This document shows positions 1-7,687 of a stretch of 33,436 nt of DNA, one piece after another (position 1 is the stretch's first letter; each line of letters starts with the position of its first letter). Source of the stretch: a bacterium (GTDB lineage Bacteria; UBA6262; WVXT01); assembly GCA_035530055.1 (NCBI GenBank), contig DATKVN010000052.1, forward strand, positions 1 through 33,436. Reading direction: 5' to 3'. Both the position numbers and the translations under genes were made by a program. The notes beneath the pieces were generated by a model. That model was not told the origin of the DNA. It ran no database searches and worked only from the letters and a program-made list of their open reading frames with translations.

Positions 1-197
1 TATCAGGTTGGGATGGAACCCGATCCCTACGCTGGATTTCCTCGATTTCATCGGGGGTTCCGGGAAGAATCTCCCTTTCGGGAGGACTCCAATAATTGGA
101 GTAGCACCGCTTGCGGTGCGTTAACGCGAAACAAGTTTCGCTACTCCAAAAACCTCTGGAGTCTTGTTAGCTTGTAATTCTTATTTAAGGTAAAATT
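1..197. other. Upstream flank with hairpin repeat, no gene called
   Basis: All three forward frames are open for roughly the first 90 bases, so the tail of a gene cut by the window edge is possible, but no frame gives a recognisable protein. An inverted repeat pairs GGAACCCGAT at 16-25 with ATCGGGGGTTCC at 51-62. A GGAGTA...TACTCC hairpin-repeat unit occupies 98-147. The AAGG at about 186-189 is the ribosome binding site of the next gene. Confidence 0.5.
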
Positions 198-599
198 ATG
201 GCCAGAGAAAAAATTCTAATTATCGATGATGAACAGGACTTGGTTAAGTTGGTGAAAGAGATTCTGGAAATCGAGGATTTCCAGGTGAGTTATGCTTATG
301 ATGGTGAGGAGGGATTGAGAAAAGCGACTAGTGAAATTCCGGATCTAATTCTTTTAGATATTAAAATGCCCGGCATCAATGGTTTCCAGGTATTAGAGAG
401 CTTGAAAATAGATAAGGCTACTTCACACATTCCAGTGGTAATGCTCACTACCAGCACCCTCAGGCGAGATCGCGATAAAGCGTTCGACCTGGGTGCAGTG
501 GACTACGTGATCAAGTCATTGGAGGGTTTTGAACTGGGGGAGCGAATCCATAAGATATTGAGTGATCGCTTTAAAGATAAGAATAACACGGGTAGATAA
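198..599 (+). CDS. Receiver-only response regulator (CheY-like), Lys-Ser variant
   Basis: This 133-residue protein is a single phosphoreceiver domain with no output domain, so it probably acts by protein-protein contact as CheY or Spo0F do. The acidic pair D10/D11, the phosphoacceptor D54 (in LLDIKMPG), the switch threonine T84 and the conserved lysine K106 are all visible. The residue after the lysine is Ser rather than the near-universal Pro, a change at the alpha5/beta5 contact surface. It is the first gene of a run of five response regulators and a kinase in 5 kb. AAGG lies about 8 bases before the ATG. The family assignment is secure; the partner kinase is unknown, with the kinase at 2092 the nearest candidate. 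Confidence 0.93.
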   Translation: MAREKILIIDDEQDLVKLVKEILEIEDFQVSYAYDGEEGLRKATSEIPDLILLDIKMPGINGFQVLESLKIDKATSHIPVVMLTTSTLRRDRDKAFDLGAVDYVIKSLEGFELGERIHKILSDRFKDKNNTGR

Positions 600-671
600 A
601 AGAAAGGTATTGGAAGTTAGCATTATACGGTTTTTGACCGGGGAAAGGAATATAAGAAAGATAAAAGACAT

Positions 672-1364
672 ATGAAAAAGAAAATCTTAGTCGTCGATGA
701 TGATGCGGTAGTAGTTGAACTCCTGAAAGAAATCTTGACCACACAGAATTTCAGAGTTATCTCCGCTAGAAATGGTGACGAAGCAATAAGGAAAGTGCGA
801 GAAGAAAAGCCAGACACCGTCGTTTTAGATGTGGTGCTTCCCGGCTTGAATGGTTTTGACGTGTGTCGGGTTTTGAAACAGGATAAGATGACCCATTCTA
901 TTCCTATCATAATGTTAAGTGGCAAGGCTATGGAAACCAGAGACAAAGTTACTGGATTTGAGGCAGGAGCTGATGATTATTTAACTAAACCCTTCGAGGC
1001 TAAAGAGCTGGTTGCCCGCATAAGAGCTTTATTAAGGCGCTATGAGCTTTCTGAGGACTTTGAGGAGGTCGTAGAAAAGGAGGGGATTTCTCTCGATGTT
1101 ACCAGAGCTACAGTGCGGGTGAAAGGAAAACTTGTGAACCTGAGACCAAAAGAATTCGATTTACTCTACCTGTTGATGAAGAAGGCAGGTCGTGTTTTGA
1201 ATCGCTCATATTTATTGGTAAGTATATGGGGCTATGAGTATTTTGGTGCTACCAGAACAGTGGATGTGCATATAAGGAGACTCAGGGAAAAATTGGGAGA
1301 AGGGGCTGCAAAAAAGATAAAAACTGTAGAAGGAAAAGGATATATGTTTGTGGAAGGGGAGTAA
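672..1364 (+). CDS. OmpR/PhoB-family response regulator
   Basis: A full-length 230-residue two-domain regulator. Residues 1-120 are the receiver (D9-D11 acidic cluster, phosphoacceptor D53, Lys-Pro in YLTKPFE). Residues 130-230 are the winged-helix DNA-binding domain, with the LRPKEFDLLYLL transactivation-loop region, a TRTVDVHIRRLREKL recognition helix and a C-terminal wing ending KTVEGKGYMF. The domain order and the VDVHI-RLREKL signature are typical of PhoB/PhoP/WalR-type regulators. The sequence alone does not decide among them. A PhoB role is suggested by the TTAACA array starting five bases after its stop and by the PiT/PhoU-like genes further along. Its ribosome binding site is weak. 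Confidence 0.93.
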   Translation: MKKKILVVDDDAVVVELLKEILTTQNFRVISARNGDEAIRKVREEKPDTVVLDVVLPGLNGFDVCRVLKQDKMTHSIPIIMLSGKAMETRDKVTGFEAGADDYLTKPFEAKELVARIRALLRRYELSEDFEEVVEKEGISLDVTRATVRVKGKLVNLRPKEFDLLYLLMKKAGRVLNRSYLLVSIWGYEYFGATRTVDVHIRRLREKLGEGAAKKIKTVEGKGYMFVEGE

Positions 1365-1368
1365 AAAG

Positions 1369-1407
1369 TTAACATAGATTTAACATTTTTGTAACACTGT
1401 TGTAATA
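1369..1407 (+). promoter_or_regulatory. Pho-box-like array: four TTAACA-type direct repeats, 11-bp period
   Basis: TTAACA at 1369, TTAACA at 1380, GTAACA at 1391 and GTAATA at 1402 start exactly 11 bp apart. This matches the architecture of PhoP (Bacillus) boxes, TT(A/T/C)ACA repeats bound by a tandem OmpR-family dimer. A plausible -10 (TAAGAT at 1417-1422 or TATATT at 1422-1427) follows at the spacing expected when such a box replaces the -35. The likely target is the receiver/kinase operon from 1636. The binding protein is inferred. Confidence 0.6.
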
Positions 1408-1445
1408 AGTCTATGGTAAGATATATTTTGGAGCATTGGAATTTT

Positions 1446-1616
1446 CCCGATTGAAAATCGGGATGCACCAATTGAATTTGTGCCTGTAATAGGAAAGGAG
1501 TAGCAGAGATTGCTCTGCGTTAACTAATCGCGAAACAAGTTTCGCTACTCCAGAAGACTCTGGAGTAGCAGCCTTCAGTCTGCGTTTAGAATTTGTGGGC
1601 ACGGTTTTAGCCGTGC
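1446..1616. repeat. Cluster of hairpin repeats in the leader of the 1636 gene
   Basis: The palindrome CCCGATTGAAAATCGGG is at 1446-1462. GGAGTA followed by hairpin GCAGAGATTGCTCTGC is at 1497-1518. Hairpin GCGAAACAAGTTTCGC plus TACTCC is at 1530-1551. GGAGTA plus a mismatched GCAGCCTTCAGTCTGC is at 1562-1583. GCACGG/CCGTGC pairs at 1599-1616. All lie between the pho-box-like array and the start codon at 1636, so they would be in the 5' leader of that transcript. Confidence 0.8.
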
Positions 1617-1635
1617 AAAATAGAAAGGTTCTATA

Positions 1636-2076
1636 ATGAAAGAGAAAATTCTTTTTGTTGATGATGATCCAGATATTGTTAGGCTGGTAAAGGAGACTCT
1701 CCTTGATGAAGGGTTCGAGTTTGTTTCTGCTGAGGACGGCGAAGGTGGCATAAAGGAGGCTCAAACGTCCCATCCTGACCTAATTATTCTGGACATGCAG
1801 CTTCCGGACATAGACGGGTTTGAGATTTGTCGGAGACTAAAAGCCGAGGAAGGGTGCAAACATATACCTATAATAATGTTAACAGGCAAGTTTAAAGAGA
1901 CTTCTGATAAAGTTGAGGGATTAGTGGATGGTGCGGATGACTATGTGCTAAAACCCTTTGAGACTCAGGAACTATTGGCACGAATACGAGCAGTGCTCCG
2001 GGAGTACAAACATTTTGGTCCAAAGCACCTGGTGAAAGACCATCTGGACGAGTTAAGACGGAAGAAAAAGGATTAA
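1636..2076 (+). CDS. Receiver-only response regulator with basic tail
   Basis: A 146-residue protein with an intact receiver domain in residues 1-120: acidic cluster D9-D11, phosphoacceptor D53, T83 and K106-P107. A roughly 20-residue charged tail ends in RRKKKD and resembles no known output domain. It is followed after 15 bp by the membrane histidine kinase at 2092, so the two are probably co-transcribed and this is the most likely phosphorylation partner. AAAGG lies 8 bases upstream of the ATG. The leader carries a hairpin cluster and a pho-box-like array. Confidence 0.93.
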   Translation: MKEKILFVDDDPDIVRLVKETLLDEGFEFVSAEDGEGGIKEAQTSHPDLIILDMQLPDIDGFEICRRLKAEEGCKHIPIIMLTGKFKETSDKVEGLVDGADDYVLKPFETQELLARIRAVLREYKHFGPKHLVKDHLDELRRKKKD

Positions 2077-2091
2077 TCCTCGGGAGGCAGA

Positions 2092-3513
2092 ATGCGTCTT
2101 AGAACAAAGTTCAGCTTCTTTGCTATTCTTATATTGGTGGTAGCTTTACTGGGAATGAGCGTGATTCTGTTCATTTTTGAGAAGAAACATCTTTTGCAGA
2201 CAATGAGAGAAAGCCAGGTAAATACCATAAAGGGTTTGACAGAGGTCTGCAAGGAGGCGATAATTAGCGAAGACGATCTGCTTCTTATGAATTACATCAA
2301 GGTGGTTAAGAGGACTACAGGGGTAATTTATGCCATGTTCGTAGACGATGAAGGAAAAGTGGTAGTGCATACCGATACTAATCTTCACGGTTATGTGTAT
2401 CGGGATTCTATAGGAATAAAAGCTCAGAACTCAGAGGACTTGTTGGTTCAATCTTATAAGGGAATAGAAGGTGGTGAGCTCATTGATGTCTCACTTCCTG
2501 TCTTATTGGGAGAGGATAGGTTGGGTACTGCCCGAGTTGGATTTTCTAAAGCAGTGTTGAATAGAGTTGTGGAAGATACATTATCCCTGACCCGTCGTCG
2601 TATCCTTGTGGTAACAGGTGTTGCCTTTTCTTTCGGGATTTTTGGTGCGTTTATTCTGGCTCAGCTAATGAGTCGTCCAATCAGGAAGCTTACTGAAGGT
2701 GCAAAGTCTATCGGACAGGGGAACCTGGAACAGAAGATTTTAGTCAAGAGTAGAGATGAACTTGGCGATTTAGCAGGTGAATTTAACAGGATGGCAAAAA
2801 AGCTTAAAGAGCTTGACCAGATGAAAGACGACTTCGTTTCCAGCGTCTCCCACGAGCTCCGCTCACCTCTAACCTCAATTAAAGGCTATGTCGATTTTAT
2901 CTTGAGGGGAAAAGCTGGGCCACTTAATAAGAAGCTCATAGAATATTTGACAATTGTCAAGAACAACACTTCTCGACTGGGGATGTTCATAAATGACATC
3001 CTCGATTTAGCAAAAATTGAAGCCAAGCGTTTTGAGCTGGGAAAAGAAGCTTTAGAGCTTTCACCGCTCATAGAGGAAATGGTTACATTTTTCCGGCCCC
3101 AAGCAGAAGAGGGCAAGATCCAATTGGAGGCAGTCGTTCCTACCAGTATCTCTTTGGTTTCCGCCGACCAGGATAAACTTAGACAGGTTTTCACAAACCT
3201 TCTCAGTAATGCTTTCAAATTTACTCCTGAGGGAGGAAAAGTAACTATAGAAGCGAAAAATTCAGGATCGGGAAACTTCGTAGAGATTGCTGTTAAAGAC
3301 ACAGGAGTGGGCATTGCCAAGGAGGACTTGCAAAAAGTTTTCGACAAATTCCAACAGGTTAAGTCATCTGGAGGTAAAGTGAAAATAGTGAAAGGCACAG
3401 GGCTGGGCTTGGCCATCATTAGGGGAATCGTCGAGGCACATGGTGGTCGGATTTGGGTAGAGAGTGAACTCAATAAGGGAAGCAATTTTATTTTTACTTT
3501 ACATAAGGCATAA
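2092..3513 (+). CDS. Membrane sensor histidine kinase (HAMP, HisKA, HATPase_c)
   Basis: A 473-residue class I sensor kinase. Hydrophobic segment 1 spans about residues 8-29, an extracytoplasmic sensing region about 30-169, and segment 2 about 170-192. A HAMP linker (SRPIRKLTEGAKSIGQGNLEQ) follows. The HisKA dimerisation helix carries phosphoacceptor H254 in SVSHELRSPL. The ATP-binding domain has an N box (N373, SNAFKF), G1 DTGVG at 403-407 and G2 GTGLGL at 435-440. The catalytic set is complete. The overall plan resembles PhoR/WalK kinases but has no PAS domain. The ribosome binding site is GGGAGG. It sits between two receiver proteins, which suggests a multi-component phosphorelay. Confidence 0.95.
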   Translation: MRLRTKFSFFAILILVVALLGMSVILFIFEKKHLLQTMRESQVNTIKGLTEVCKEAIISEDDLLLMNYIKVVKRTTGVIYAMFVDDEGKVVVHTDTNLHGYVYRDSIGIKAQNSEDLLVQSYKGIEGGELIDVSLPVLLGEDRLGTARVGFSKAVLNRVVEDTLSLTRRRILVVTGVAFSFGIFGAFILAQLMSRPIRKLTEGAKSIGQGNLEQKILVKSRDELGDLAGEFNRMAKKLKELDQMKDDFVSSVSHELRSPLTSIKGYVDFILRGKAGPLNKKLIEYLTIVKNNTSRLGMFINDILDLAKIEAKRFELGKEALELSPLIEEMVTFFRPQAEEGKIQLEAVVPTSISLVSADQDKLRQVFTNLLSNAFKFTPEGGKVTIEAKNSGSGNFVEIAVKDTGVGIAKEDLQKVFDKFQQVKSSGGKVKIVKGTGLGLAIIRGIVEAHGGRIWVESELNKGSNFIFTLHKA

Positions 3514-3538
3514 TATATAATATAATGCAGAGAGAAAT

Positions 3539-4471
3539 ATGAACAAGGAAAAGATTCTGGTAATAGAGGACGAAGAGGACATTGCTAATCTGGTCAAAAC
3601 TACCCTTGAGGGCGAAGGTTTCGAGGTCACAGTTGGTTACAGTGGGGAAGAGGGACTGGAAAAGATTCATCGGGTCCCGCCGGATCTCGTAGTTTTAGAT
3701 TTAGGGCTTCCTGGTATGAGTGGCTATCAGGTTTGCCAGAAGATTAGAGAAGATGTTTCTTTAGCTCATATACCTATAATCATGTTAACTGCCAAGGGCT
3801 CTACATCGGATAAAGTCATTGGATTGAGCTATGCTCCTGATGACTATATTACCAAGCCTTTCCAGGAAGAAGAACTTGTTGCCCGCGTGAAAACGCATTT
3901 GACTCGCACTGCCAGTGACCTCTCCGCTAATCCTTTAACCAAATTGCCTGGCAACATTTCCCTCGTCGAGGCGTTAAAGAAGTGTCTAAGCCGGGACCGT
4001 CTATTTGCTGTCTTGTATTTAGATTTGAGTAATTTTAAAGCTTTCAACGATAAATATAGTTATCTCAGGGGCGACAAAGTTCTTCGCGTTACAGCTCAAA
4101 TCATTCTCAAGGCAGTTAAACAGAAAGGCAATCCAGATGACTTTATTGGTCACATTGGAGGGGATGATTTCATCGTAGTTACTAGCCCGGATAAAGTTGA
4201 TGCCCTCTGTAGAGGTATCATTAAAGACTTTAACCAGGAGATTCCCAGTCTCTACGACGAAGAAGATAGAAAAAGAAAATATATTATAACCAAGGATCGG
4301 CTCAATAAAATTACGAAGTTTCCATTGATGATTATTGCTATCGGAGTAGTTACAAATAAATCGAGGAAATTCGCCAGTCCTGCTGAGATTAGCGACGTGG
4401 GTGCTGAACTGAAAAAATATGCTAAGCTCAAAAAAGGGAGCAGTTACGTTGTAGATAAAAGGGAAGATTAG
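3539..4471 (+). CDS. Response regulator with GGDEF-like (GGDDF) output
   Basis: A 310-residue protein. Residues 1-120 are a receiver (D54, K106-P107). Residues 131-305 resemble a diguanylate cyclase domain: NPLTKLPGN corresponds to the usual LTGLPNR, YLDLSNFKAFND to the substrate and metal loop, and HIGGDDF (207-211) to the GG(D/E)EF signature. The fourth signature residue is Asp instead of Glu, and a roughly 25-residue charged insertion lies near 230-255. It may make cyclic di-GMP weakly, bind GTP, or act as an inactive sensor domain. It starts 25 bp after the kinase and is probably in the same operon. GAGAGA precedes the ATG. Confidence 0.88.
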   Translation: MNKEKILVIEDEEDIANLVKTTLEGEGFEVTVGYSGEEGLEKIHRVPPDLVVLDLGLPGMSGYQVCQKIREDVSLAHIPIIMLTAKGSTSDKVIGLSYAPDDYITKPFQEEELVARVKTHLTRTASDLSANPLTKLPGNISLVEALKKCLSRDRLFAVLYLDLSNFKAFNDKYSYLRGDKVLRVTAQIILKAVKQKGNPDDFIGHIGGDDFIVVTSPDKVDALCRGIIKDFNQEIPSLYDEEDRKRKYIITKDRLNKITKFPLMIIAIGVVTNKSRKFASPAEISDVGAELKKYAKLKKGSSYVVDKRED

Positions 4472-4503
4472 AAAGGCAAATTTTTATATAAAAGAAGGCG
4501 GCG

Positions 4504-5199
4504 ATGTTAAAGAAAACAATTTTGGTGATAGACGATGATGCGTCGATTTTGAAACTGGTCAGCAACGTCTTGATAGAAGAGGGGTTTAGTGTAATTACTG
4601 CCAATTGTGGAGAAGAAGGGATTAAGAAAGTTCATCGTTCAAAGCCAAATTTAGTTATTTTGGATTTGAGGCTGCCCGATATGGATGGTTTTCAAATTTG
4701 TCAAACTTTGAAGAAGGATAAGATTGTAAGTAATATCCCAATTATAATGCTCACCGTTAAATCTACAAAGTCCTCAACTGTTGCCGGATTGGAGATGGGC
4801 GCTGATGACTATATTGTTAAACCTTTTAATCAAGAAGAATTAGTTGCTCGAGTGAAGACAGTGCTGCGTCGAGCTGGTGGAGAAGAAGAAGTAGAAGAAA
4901 TTTTAAAGTATGGAGATATGCGCTTAAATTTGGATAAACATGCTGTATCCATAAAAAATAAGCAGATTGATTTAACACCTATGGAATTTAATTTACTTCA
5001 CATTTTGGTAAAAAAGAAGGGGCATGTGCTTAACAGAAATTTCTTGTTGGAGACAGTATGGGGCTACGAATACTTTGGCACTACTCGTACTGTTGATGTT
5101 CATATCGGACGACTGCGAGAGAAGTTGGCCTCCCTGGGTGAAAAGATTGAAACTGTAGAAGGGGTAGGCTACAGGTTAATCGATGAGGGGAAAGACTGA
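4504..5199 (+). CDS. OmpR/PhoB-family response regulator
   Basis: A full-length 231-residue regulator of the same architecture as the protein at 672: receiver with acidic D10-D12, phosphoacceptor D54 and the Lys-Pro of YIVKPFN, then a winged helix with LTPMEFNLLHILV, WGYEYFGTTRTVDVHI, RLREKL and a final VEGVGYRL. The last 100 residues are so close to those of the 672 protein that the two look like paralogues that arose within this cluster. It begins 32 bp after the GGDDF protein and ends the signalling run. Its target promoters cannot be read from the window. Confidence 0.93.
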   Translation: MLKKTILVIDDDASILKLVSNVLIEEGFSVITANCGEEGIKKVHRSKPNLVILDLRLPDMDGFQICQTLKKDKIVSNIPIIMLTVKSTKSSTVAGLEMGADDYIVKPFNQEELVARVKTVLRRAGGEEEVEEILKYGDMRLNLDKHAVSIKNKQIDLTPMEFNLLHILVKKKGHVLNRNFLLETVWGYEYFGTTRTVDVHIGRLREKLASLGEKIETVEGVGYRLIDEGKD

Positions 5200-5212
5200 C
5201 GTTAAAGATTTC

Positions 5213-5269
5213 GCATCCCGATTTTCAATTGGGGTAGGGCACAATTTTCACGATTGAAAATCGGGATGC
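5213..5269. repeat. Head-to-head pair of CCCGATTGAAAATCGGG-type repeats
   Basis: The 17 bases from 5213 (GCATCCCGATTTTCAAT) are the exact reverse complement of 5253-5269, with a short AT-rich middle. The right-hand copy is close to a self-complementary hairpin of the family seen at 1446 and 12720. The element lies between the end of the regulator gene and the secE promoter and could also act as a weak bidirectional terminator. Confidence 0.75.
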
Positions 5270-5279
5270 ATTTTTTTGG

Positions 5280-5308
5280 TTGACAGATTTCCCACATTTT
5301 TGTTATAT
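5280..5308 (+). promoter_or_regulatory. Sigma70-type promoter for secE-nusG-rplK-rplA
   Basis: A consensus -35 TTGACA (5280-5285), a 17-base spacer and TTATAT (5303-5308) or TATATA one base later. It lies about 24-30 bases upstream of the secE start, giving a short leader. Confidence 0.75.
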
Positions 5309-5331
5309 AGAACAATCTACGAATCGAATGG

Positions 5332-5526
5332 GTGAAAATTGTGTTTAAAAAACCAATTCAGTTTTTGAGAGAAGTTATAGAAGAGCTACGAAAGGTTTCC
5401 TGGTCGAATAGGAAACAGGTAATCGGGTCGGCAATGGTGGTGATTCTTTTAGTTATTGCCGTGGCTATTTTTGTAGGTCTGGTAGACTTTGGGCTGTCCA
5501 TAATTCTGGGAATATTAATAAAGTAG
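5332..5526 (+). CDS. secE: Preprotein translocase subunit SecE
   Basis: A 64-residue protein of the short single-span SecE type found in most bacteria. Residues 10-30 form the amphipathic surface helix with the conserved EELRKVSW motif, and residues 33-60 are the single transmembrane helix. SecE clamps SecY in the plasma-membrane protein-export channel. The start is GTG. An ATG four bases earlier is out of frame. The gene lies directly upstream of nusG as in most bacteria, and the consensus promoter ends about 24 bases before it. Confidence 0.95.
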   Translation: MKIVFKKPIQFLREVIEELRKVSWSNRKQVIGSAMVVILLVIAVAIFVGLVDFGLSIILGILIK

Positions 5527-5547
5527 TCAACGCCTAAGAGGGAAAAG

Positions 5548-6081
5548 TTGATAGAGAAAAAATGGTATATTGTTCATGCTTATACGGGGCATGAGGATAA
5601 AGTCAGAGGATACCTGGAGAAGCTGATAAGTTCTGGGGGAATGAAAGACAAAATATCAAACATATTAATTCCCACTGAAGAAATTGTGGAAATACGAAAG
5701 AATAAGAAAAAGATTAGCAAGCGGAAATTTTTCCCGGGTTACGTTATAGTTGAAATGGTAATCGATAATGAAACCTATTGGGCTGTACGCAATATTCCTG
5801 GAGTAACTGGTTTCCTCGGTGGGGTGAAACCTGTGCCTCTTAGACCAGAAGAATTGGACAATATCGTGGCAATCACTCAACGAGAAGCACAGGCAAAACC
5901 AAAGCCGGCAGTGATGTTTGAAAAAGACGAGAGTGTCAGAGTTATAGAGGGGCCATTTGAAAATTTTGTTGGCGTAGTGGAAGACGTCAATGAGGAAAAA
6001 GGCAAACTGAAAGTAATGGTAACAATCTTTGGACGAGCTACTCCCGTGGAGCTCGATTTTTTACAGGTAGAAAAGATATAG
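5548..6081 (+). CDS. nusG: Transcription antitermination factor NusG
   Basis: A 177-residue NusG of ordinary length. The N-terminal NGN domain begins [16 protein letters not shown] and contains the [11 protein letters not shown] core and the [12 protein letters not shown] segment. The C-terminal KOW domain (about residues 125-177) has [17 protein letters not shown] and ends in [11 protein letters not shown]. NusG binds the RNA polymerase clamp and links it to Rho or to ribosomal protein S10. Translation appears to start at TTG, 21 bases after the secE stop, with GAGGGAAAAG before it. No unusual insertion (domain II) is present. Confidence 0.96.
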   Translation: MIEKKWYIVHAYTGHEDKVRGYLEKLISSGGMKDKISNILIPTEEIVEIRKNKKKISKRKFFPGYVIVEMVIDNETYWAVRNIPGVTGFLGGVKPVPLRPEELDNIVAITQREAQAKPKPAVMFEKDESVRVIEGPFENFVGVVEDVNEEKGKLKVMVTIFGRATPVELDFLQVEKI

Positions 6082-6094
6082 GAAGGAAGATTTT

Positions 6095-6520
6095 ATGGCA
6101 AAAAAAGTAAAAGGCATAATAAAATTACAGATACCCGCAGGGGGAGCTAATCCTGCTCCTCCAGTCGGACCCGCCTTGGGACAACATGGAGTAAATATTA
6201 TGGAGTTCTGTAAGGCATTCAATGAGAGAACGGCTAGTCAGGAACCGGGAATGCTTATTCCAGTTGTAATCACTGTATATCAAGACAGAAGCTTTACCTT
6301 TGTGACCAAGGTCCCTCCAGTAGCTGCATTGTTGAAGAAAGCTGCGGGCATAGCCAAAGCCTCGGGAGAGCCCAATAAGACGAAAGTAGCTAAGGTGAGT
6401 AAGAAGCAAGTACGTGAAATTGCAGAGAAGAAAATGGCTGATCTAAATGCAAACGATATGGAAGGTGCAGTTAAGATGGTAGAGGGAACTGCAAGGAGCA
6501 TGGGGATAGAAATAGAATAG
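6095..6520 (+). CDS. rplK: 50S ribosomal protein L11
   Basis: A 141-residue L11 of normal length. The N-terminal domain shows the hallmark [28 protein letters not shown], in pieces at residues 7-36. The C-terminal rRNA-binding domain contains [12 protein letters not shown] and the terminal [15 protein letters not shown]11 and the 23S GTPase-associated centre form the stalk base for elongation factors and RelA. It starts 13 bp after nusG with GGAAG upstream and belongs to the same operon. Confidence 0.97.
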   Translation: MAKKVKGIIKLQIPAGGANPAPPVGPALGQHGVNIMEFCKAFNERTASQEPGMLIPVVITVYQDRSFTFVTKVPPVAALLKKAAGIAKASGEPNKTKVAKVSKKQVREIAEKKMADLNANDMEGAVKMVEGTARSMGIEIE

Positions 6521-6541
6521 AAATTTTGTAGGTCCCAATTC

Positions 6542-6603
6542 ATCCAGCCCCTGAGATTCGATTTTTGCAGAGGCTGGATTCATCGTCCCGATTTTCAATG
6601 GGG
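6542..6603 (+). repeat. Stem-loop plus CCCGATTTTCAATGGGG repeat between rplK and rplA
   Basis: ATCCAGCCCCTG (6542-6553) pairs with CAGAGGCTGGAT (6568-6579) with one mismatch. A copy of the CCCGATTTTCAAT repeat follows at 6587-6603. The stem could be a transcript-level regulatory structure. L1 is known to bind leader RNAs that mimic its rRNA site, but no match to such a site was established here. Confidence 0.55.
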
Positions 6604-6635
6604 AACATCTGTAGGTAAATCGTACAAGGAAAATT

Positions 6636-7322
6636 ATGAGAAGAGGTAAGCGGTACCACGAATTATCTAAATTAATTGAGAAAGATAAAGGTTACAGTGT
6701 AGAAGAGGCAGTAGTGTTGGTTAAGAAGGCTGCCAATGCCAAGTTTGACGAGACTATCGAATTGTGCCTGCGACTGGGAATTGATCCTAAGCGGCAAGAC
6801 CAAATAGTAAGAGGAACTGTCTTATTGCCACATGGTACAGGAAAGAGTAAAGTGGTGGCTGTTGTAGTTAAGGGAGAGAAGGCAAAAGAGGCAGAAAAAG
6901 CAGGAGCAGATTTTGTGGGAGGAGAAGATTTAATTGAAAAGATAGCCAAGGAGACTATTAAATTTGATGCGTTAATAGCTACTCCCGATTGTATGCGTGA
7001 CTTGAGTAAGTTGGGAAAGATACTCGGACCGAAGGGATTGATGCCCAGTCCCAAAACAGGGACTGTCACATTCGAGATTGCTGATGTGATAAAAAAGATT
7101 AAAGCTGGTCAAATTGAATTTCGAATCGATGGTTACGGAATTATCCATTTAAGTGTGGGTAAAGCTTCTTTTGATGAGAAGAAACTGGTGGATAATATAA
7201 ATACTGTGATAGGAGAAATACAGCGAGTTAGACCACCTACTGTTAAAGGTCAATATCTAAGAAGCATAAGCGTTTCCTCAACAATGGGTCCAGGAATAAA
7301 GGTGAGTTTGCCTAAAATATAA
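6636..7322 (+). CDS. rplA: 50S ribosomal protein L1
   Basis: A 228-residue L1. Recognisable segments are the N-terminal RRGKRYHEL, FDETIELCLRLGIDPKRQDQ, VRGTVLLPHGTGK, the domain II hinge with ATPDCMRDLSKLGKILGP and KGLMPSPKTGTV, and the C-terminal SISVSSTMGPGIKV. L1 forms the mobile stalk that releases E-site tRNA. It is the last gene of this operon fragment: the next genes should be rplJ and rplL but are absent. AAGGA precedes the ATG. Confidence 0.97.
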   Translation: MRRGKRYHELSKLIEKDKGYSVEEAVVLVKKAANAKFDETIELCLRLGIDPKRQDQIVRGTVLLPHGTGKSKVVAVVVKGEKAKEAEKAGADFVGGEDLIEKIAKETIKFDALIATPDCMRDLSKLGKILGPKGLMPSPKTGTVTFEIADVIKKIKAGQIEFRIDGYGIIHLSVGKASFDEKKLVDNINTVIGEIQRVRPPTVKGQYLRSISVSSTMGPGIKVSLPKI

Positions 7323-7360
7323 GGTATCGGGAAAAGATTTATATTTTGAAGAGATTTTTC

Positions 7361-7397
7361 AGCGAAGGCTCCGATGAATCGGAGACTTCGCTTTTTT
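7361..7397 (+). terminator. Intrinsic terminator after rplA
   Basis: AGCGAAG (7361-7367) pairs with CTTCGCT (7386-7392), and CTCCGA (7369-7374) with TCGGAG (7379-7384), forming a long GC-rich stem followed by six T residues (7392-7397). It could also act as an attenuator in front of a missing rplJ. Confidence 0.8.
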
Positions 7398-7594
7398 ATT
7401 GTGTCGGACCCCGCCCTTTCGTGAAAGAGCTGGGCGAATGCCTATCTGGTCGCCTAAGGTTGGAGGAGCAAAAGTGGATACAAAAAATAAGTAAAAGAGA
7501 CTTTATAATAGAATTTCGGCGTTTATCGTACTTAATGATATTAGATGGAAATAGGTAAGTCGGGTTGTTACTAAAAGAAACTTAAACTTTTTAC
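7398..7594 (+). other. Gene-free gap with possible vestigial rplJ leader
   Basis: No protein is supported here. GGGCGA (7432-7437) can pair with TCGCC (7450-7454). A strong Shine-Dalgarno GGAGGAG (7462-7468) lies five bases before GTG at 7474, but that frame closes after six codons (TAA at 7492-7494). In position it corresponds to the rplA-rplJ leader of other bacteria. The match to the known L10 leader structure is only an impression. Confidence 0.3.
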
Positions 7595-7622
7595 TTGACA
7601 AATCTTGTAGATATATTATACT
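7595..7622 (+). promoter_or_regulatory. Sigma70-type promoter for the HTH gene
   Basis: TTGACA (7595-7600), a 16-base spacer and TATACT (7617-7622), about 65 bases before the start codon at 7688. Confidence 0.65.
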
Positions 7623-7687
7623 TAAAGCAAGACATAGATATTAAATGATAAAACATATCTCTAAAAGTTTCTAAAAAGGTGAATCTG

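Noticed and set aside
2886-3485. 199-codon antisense open frame inside the kinase gene
   Set aside because: It mirrors strongly coding sense sequence with all kinase motifs and has no recognisable domain.
7346-7558. 70-codon open frame after rplA
   Set aside because: It runs straight through the intrinsic terminator and the leader-like hairpin and resembles no protein.
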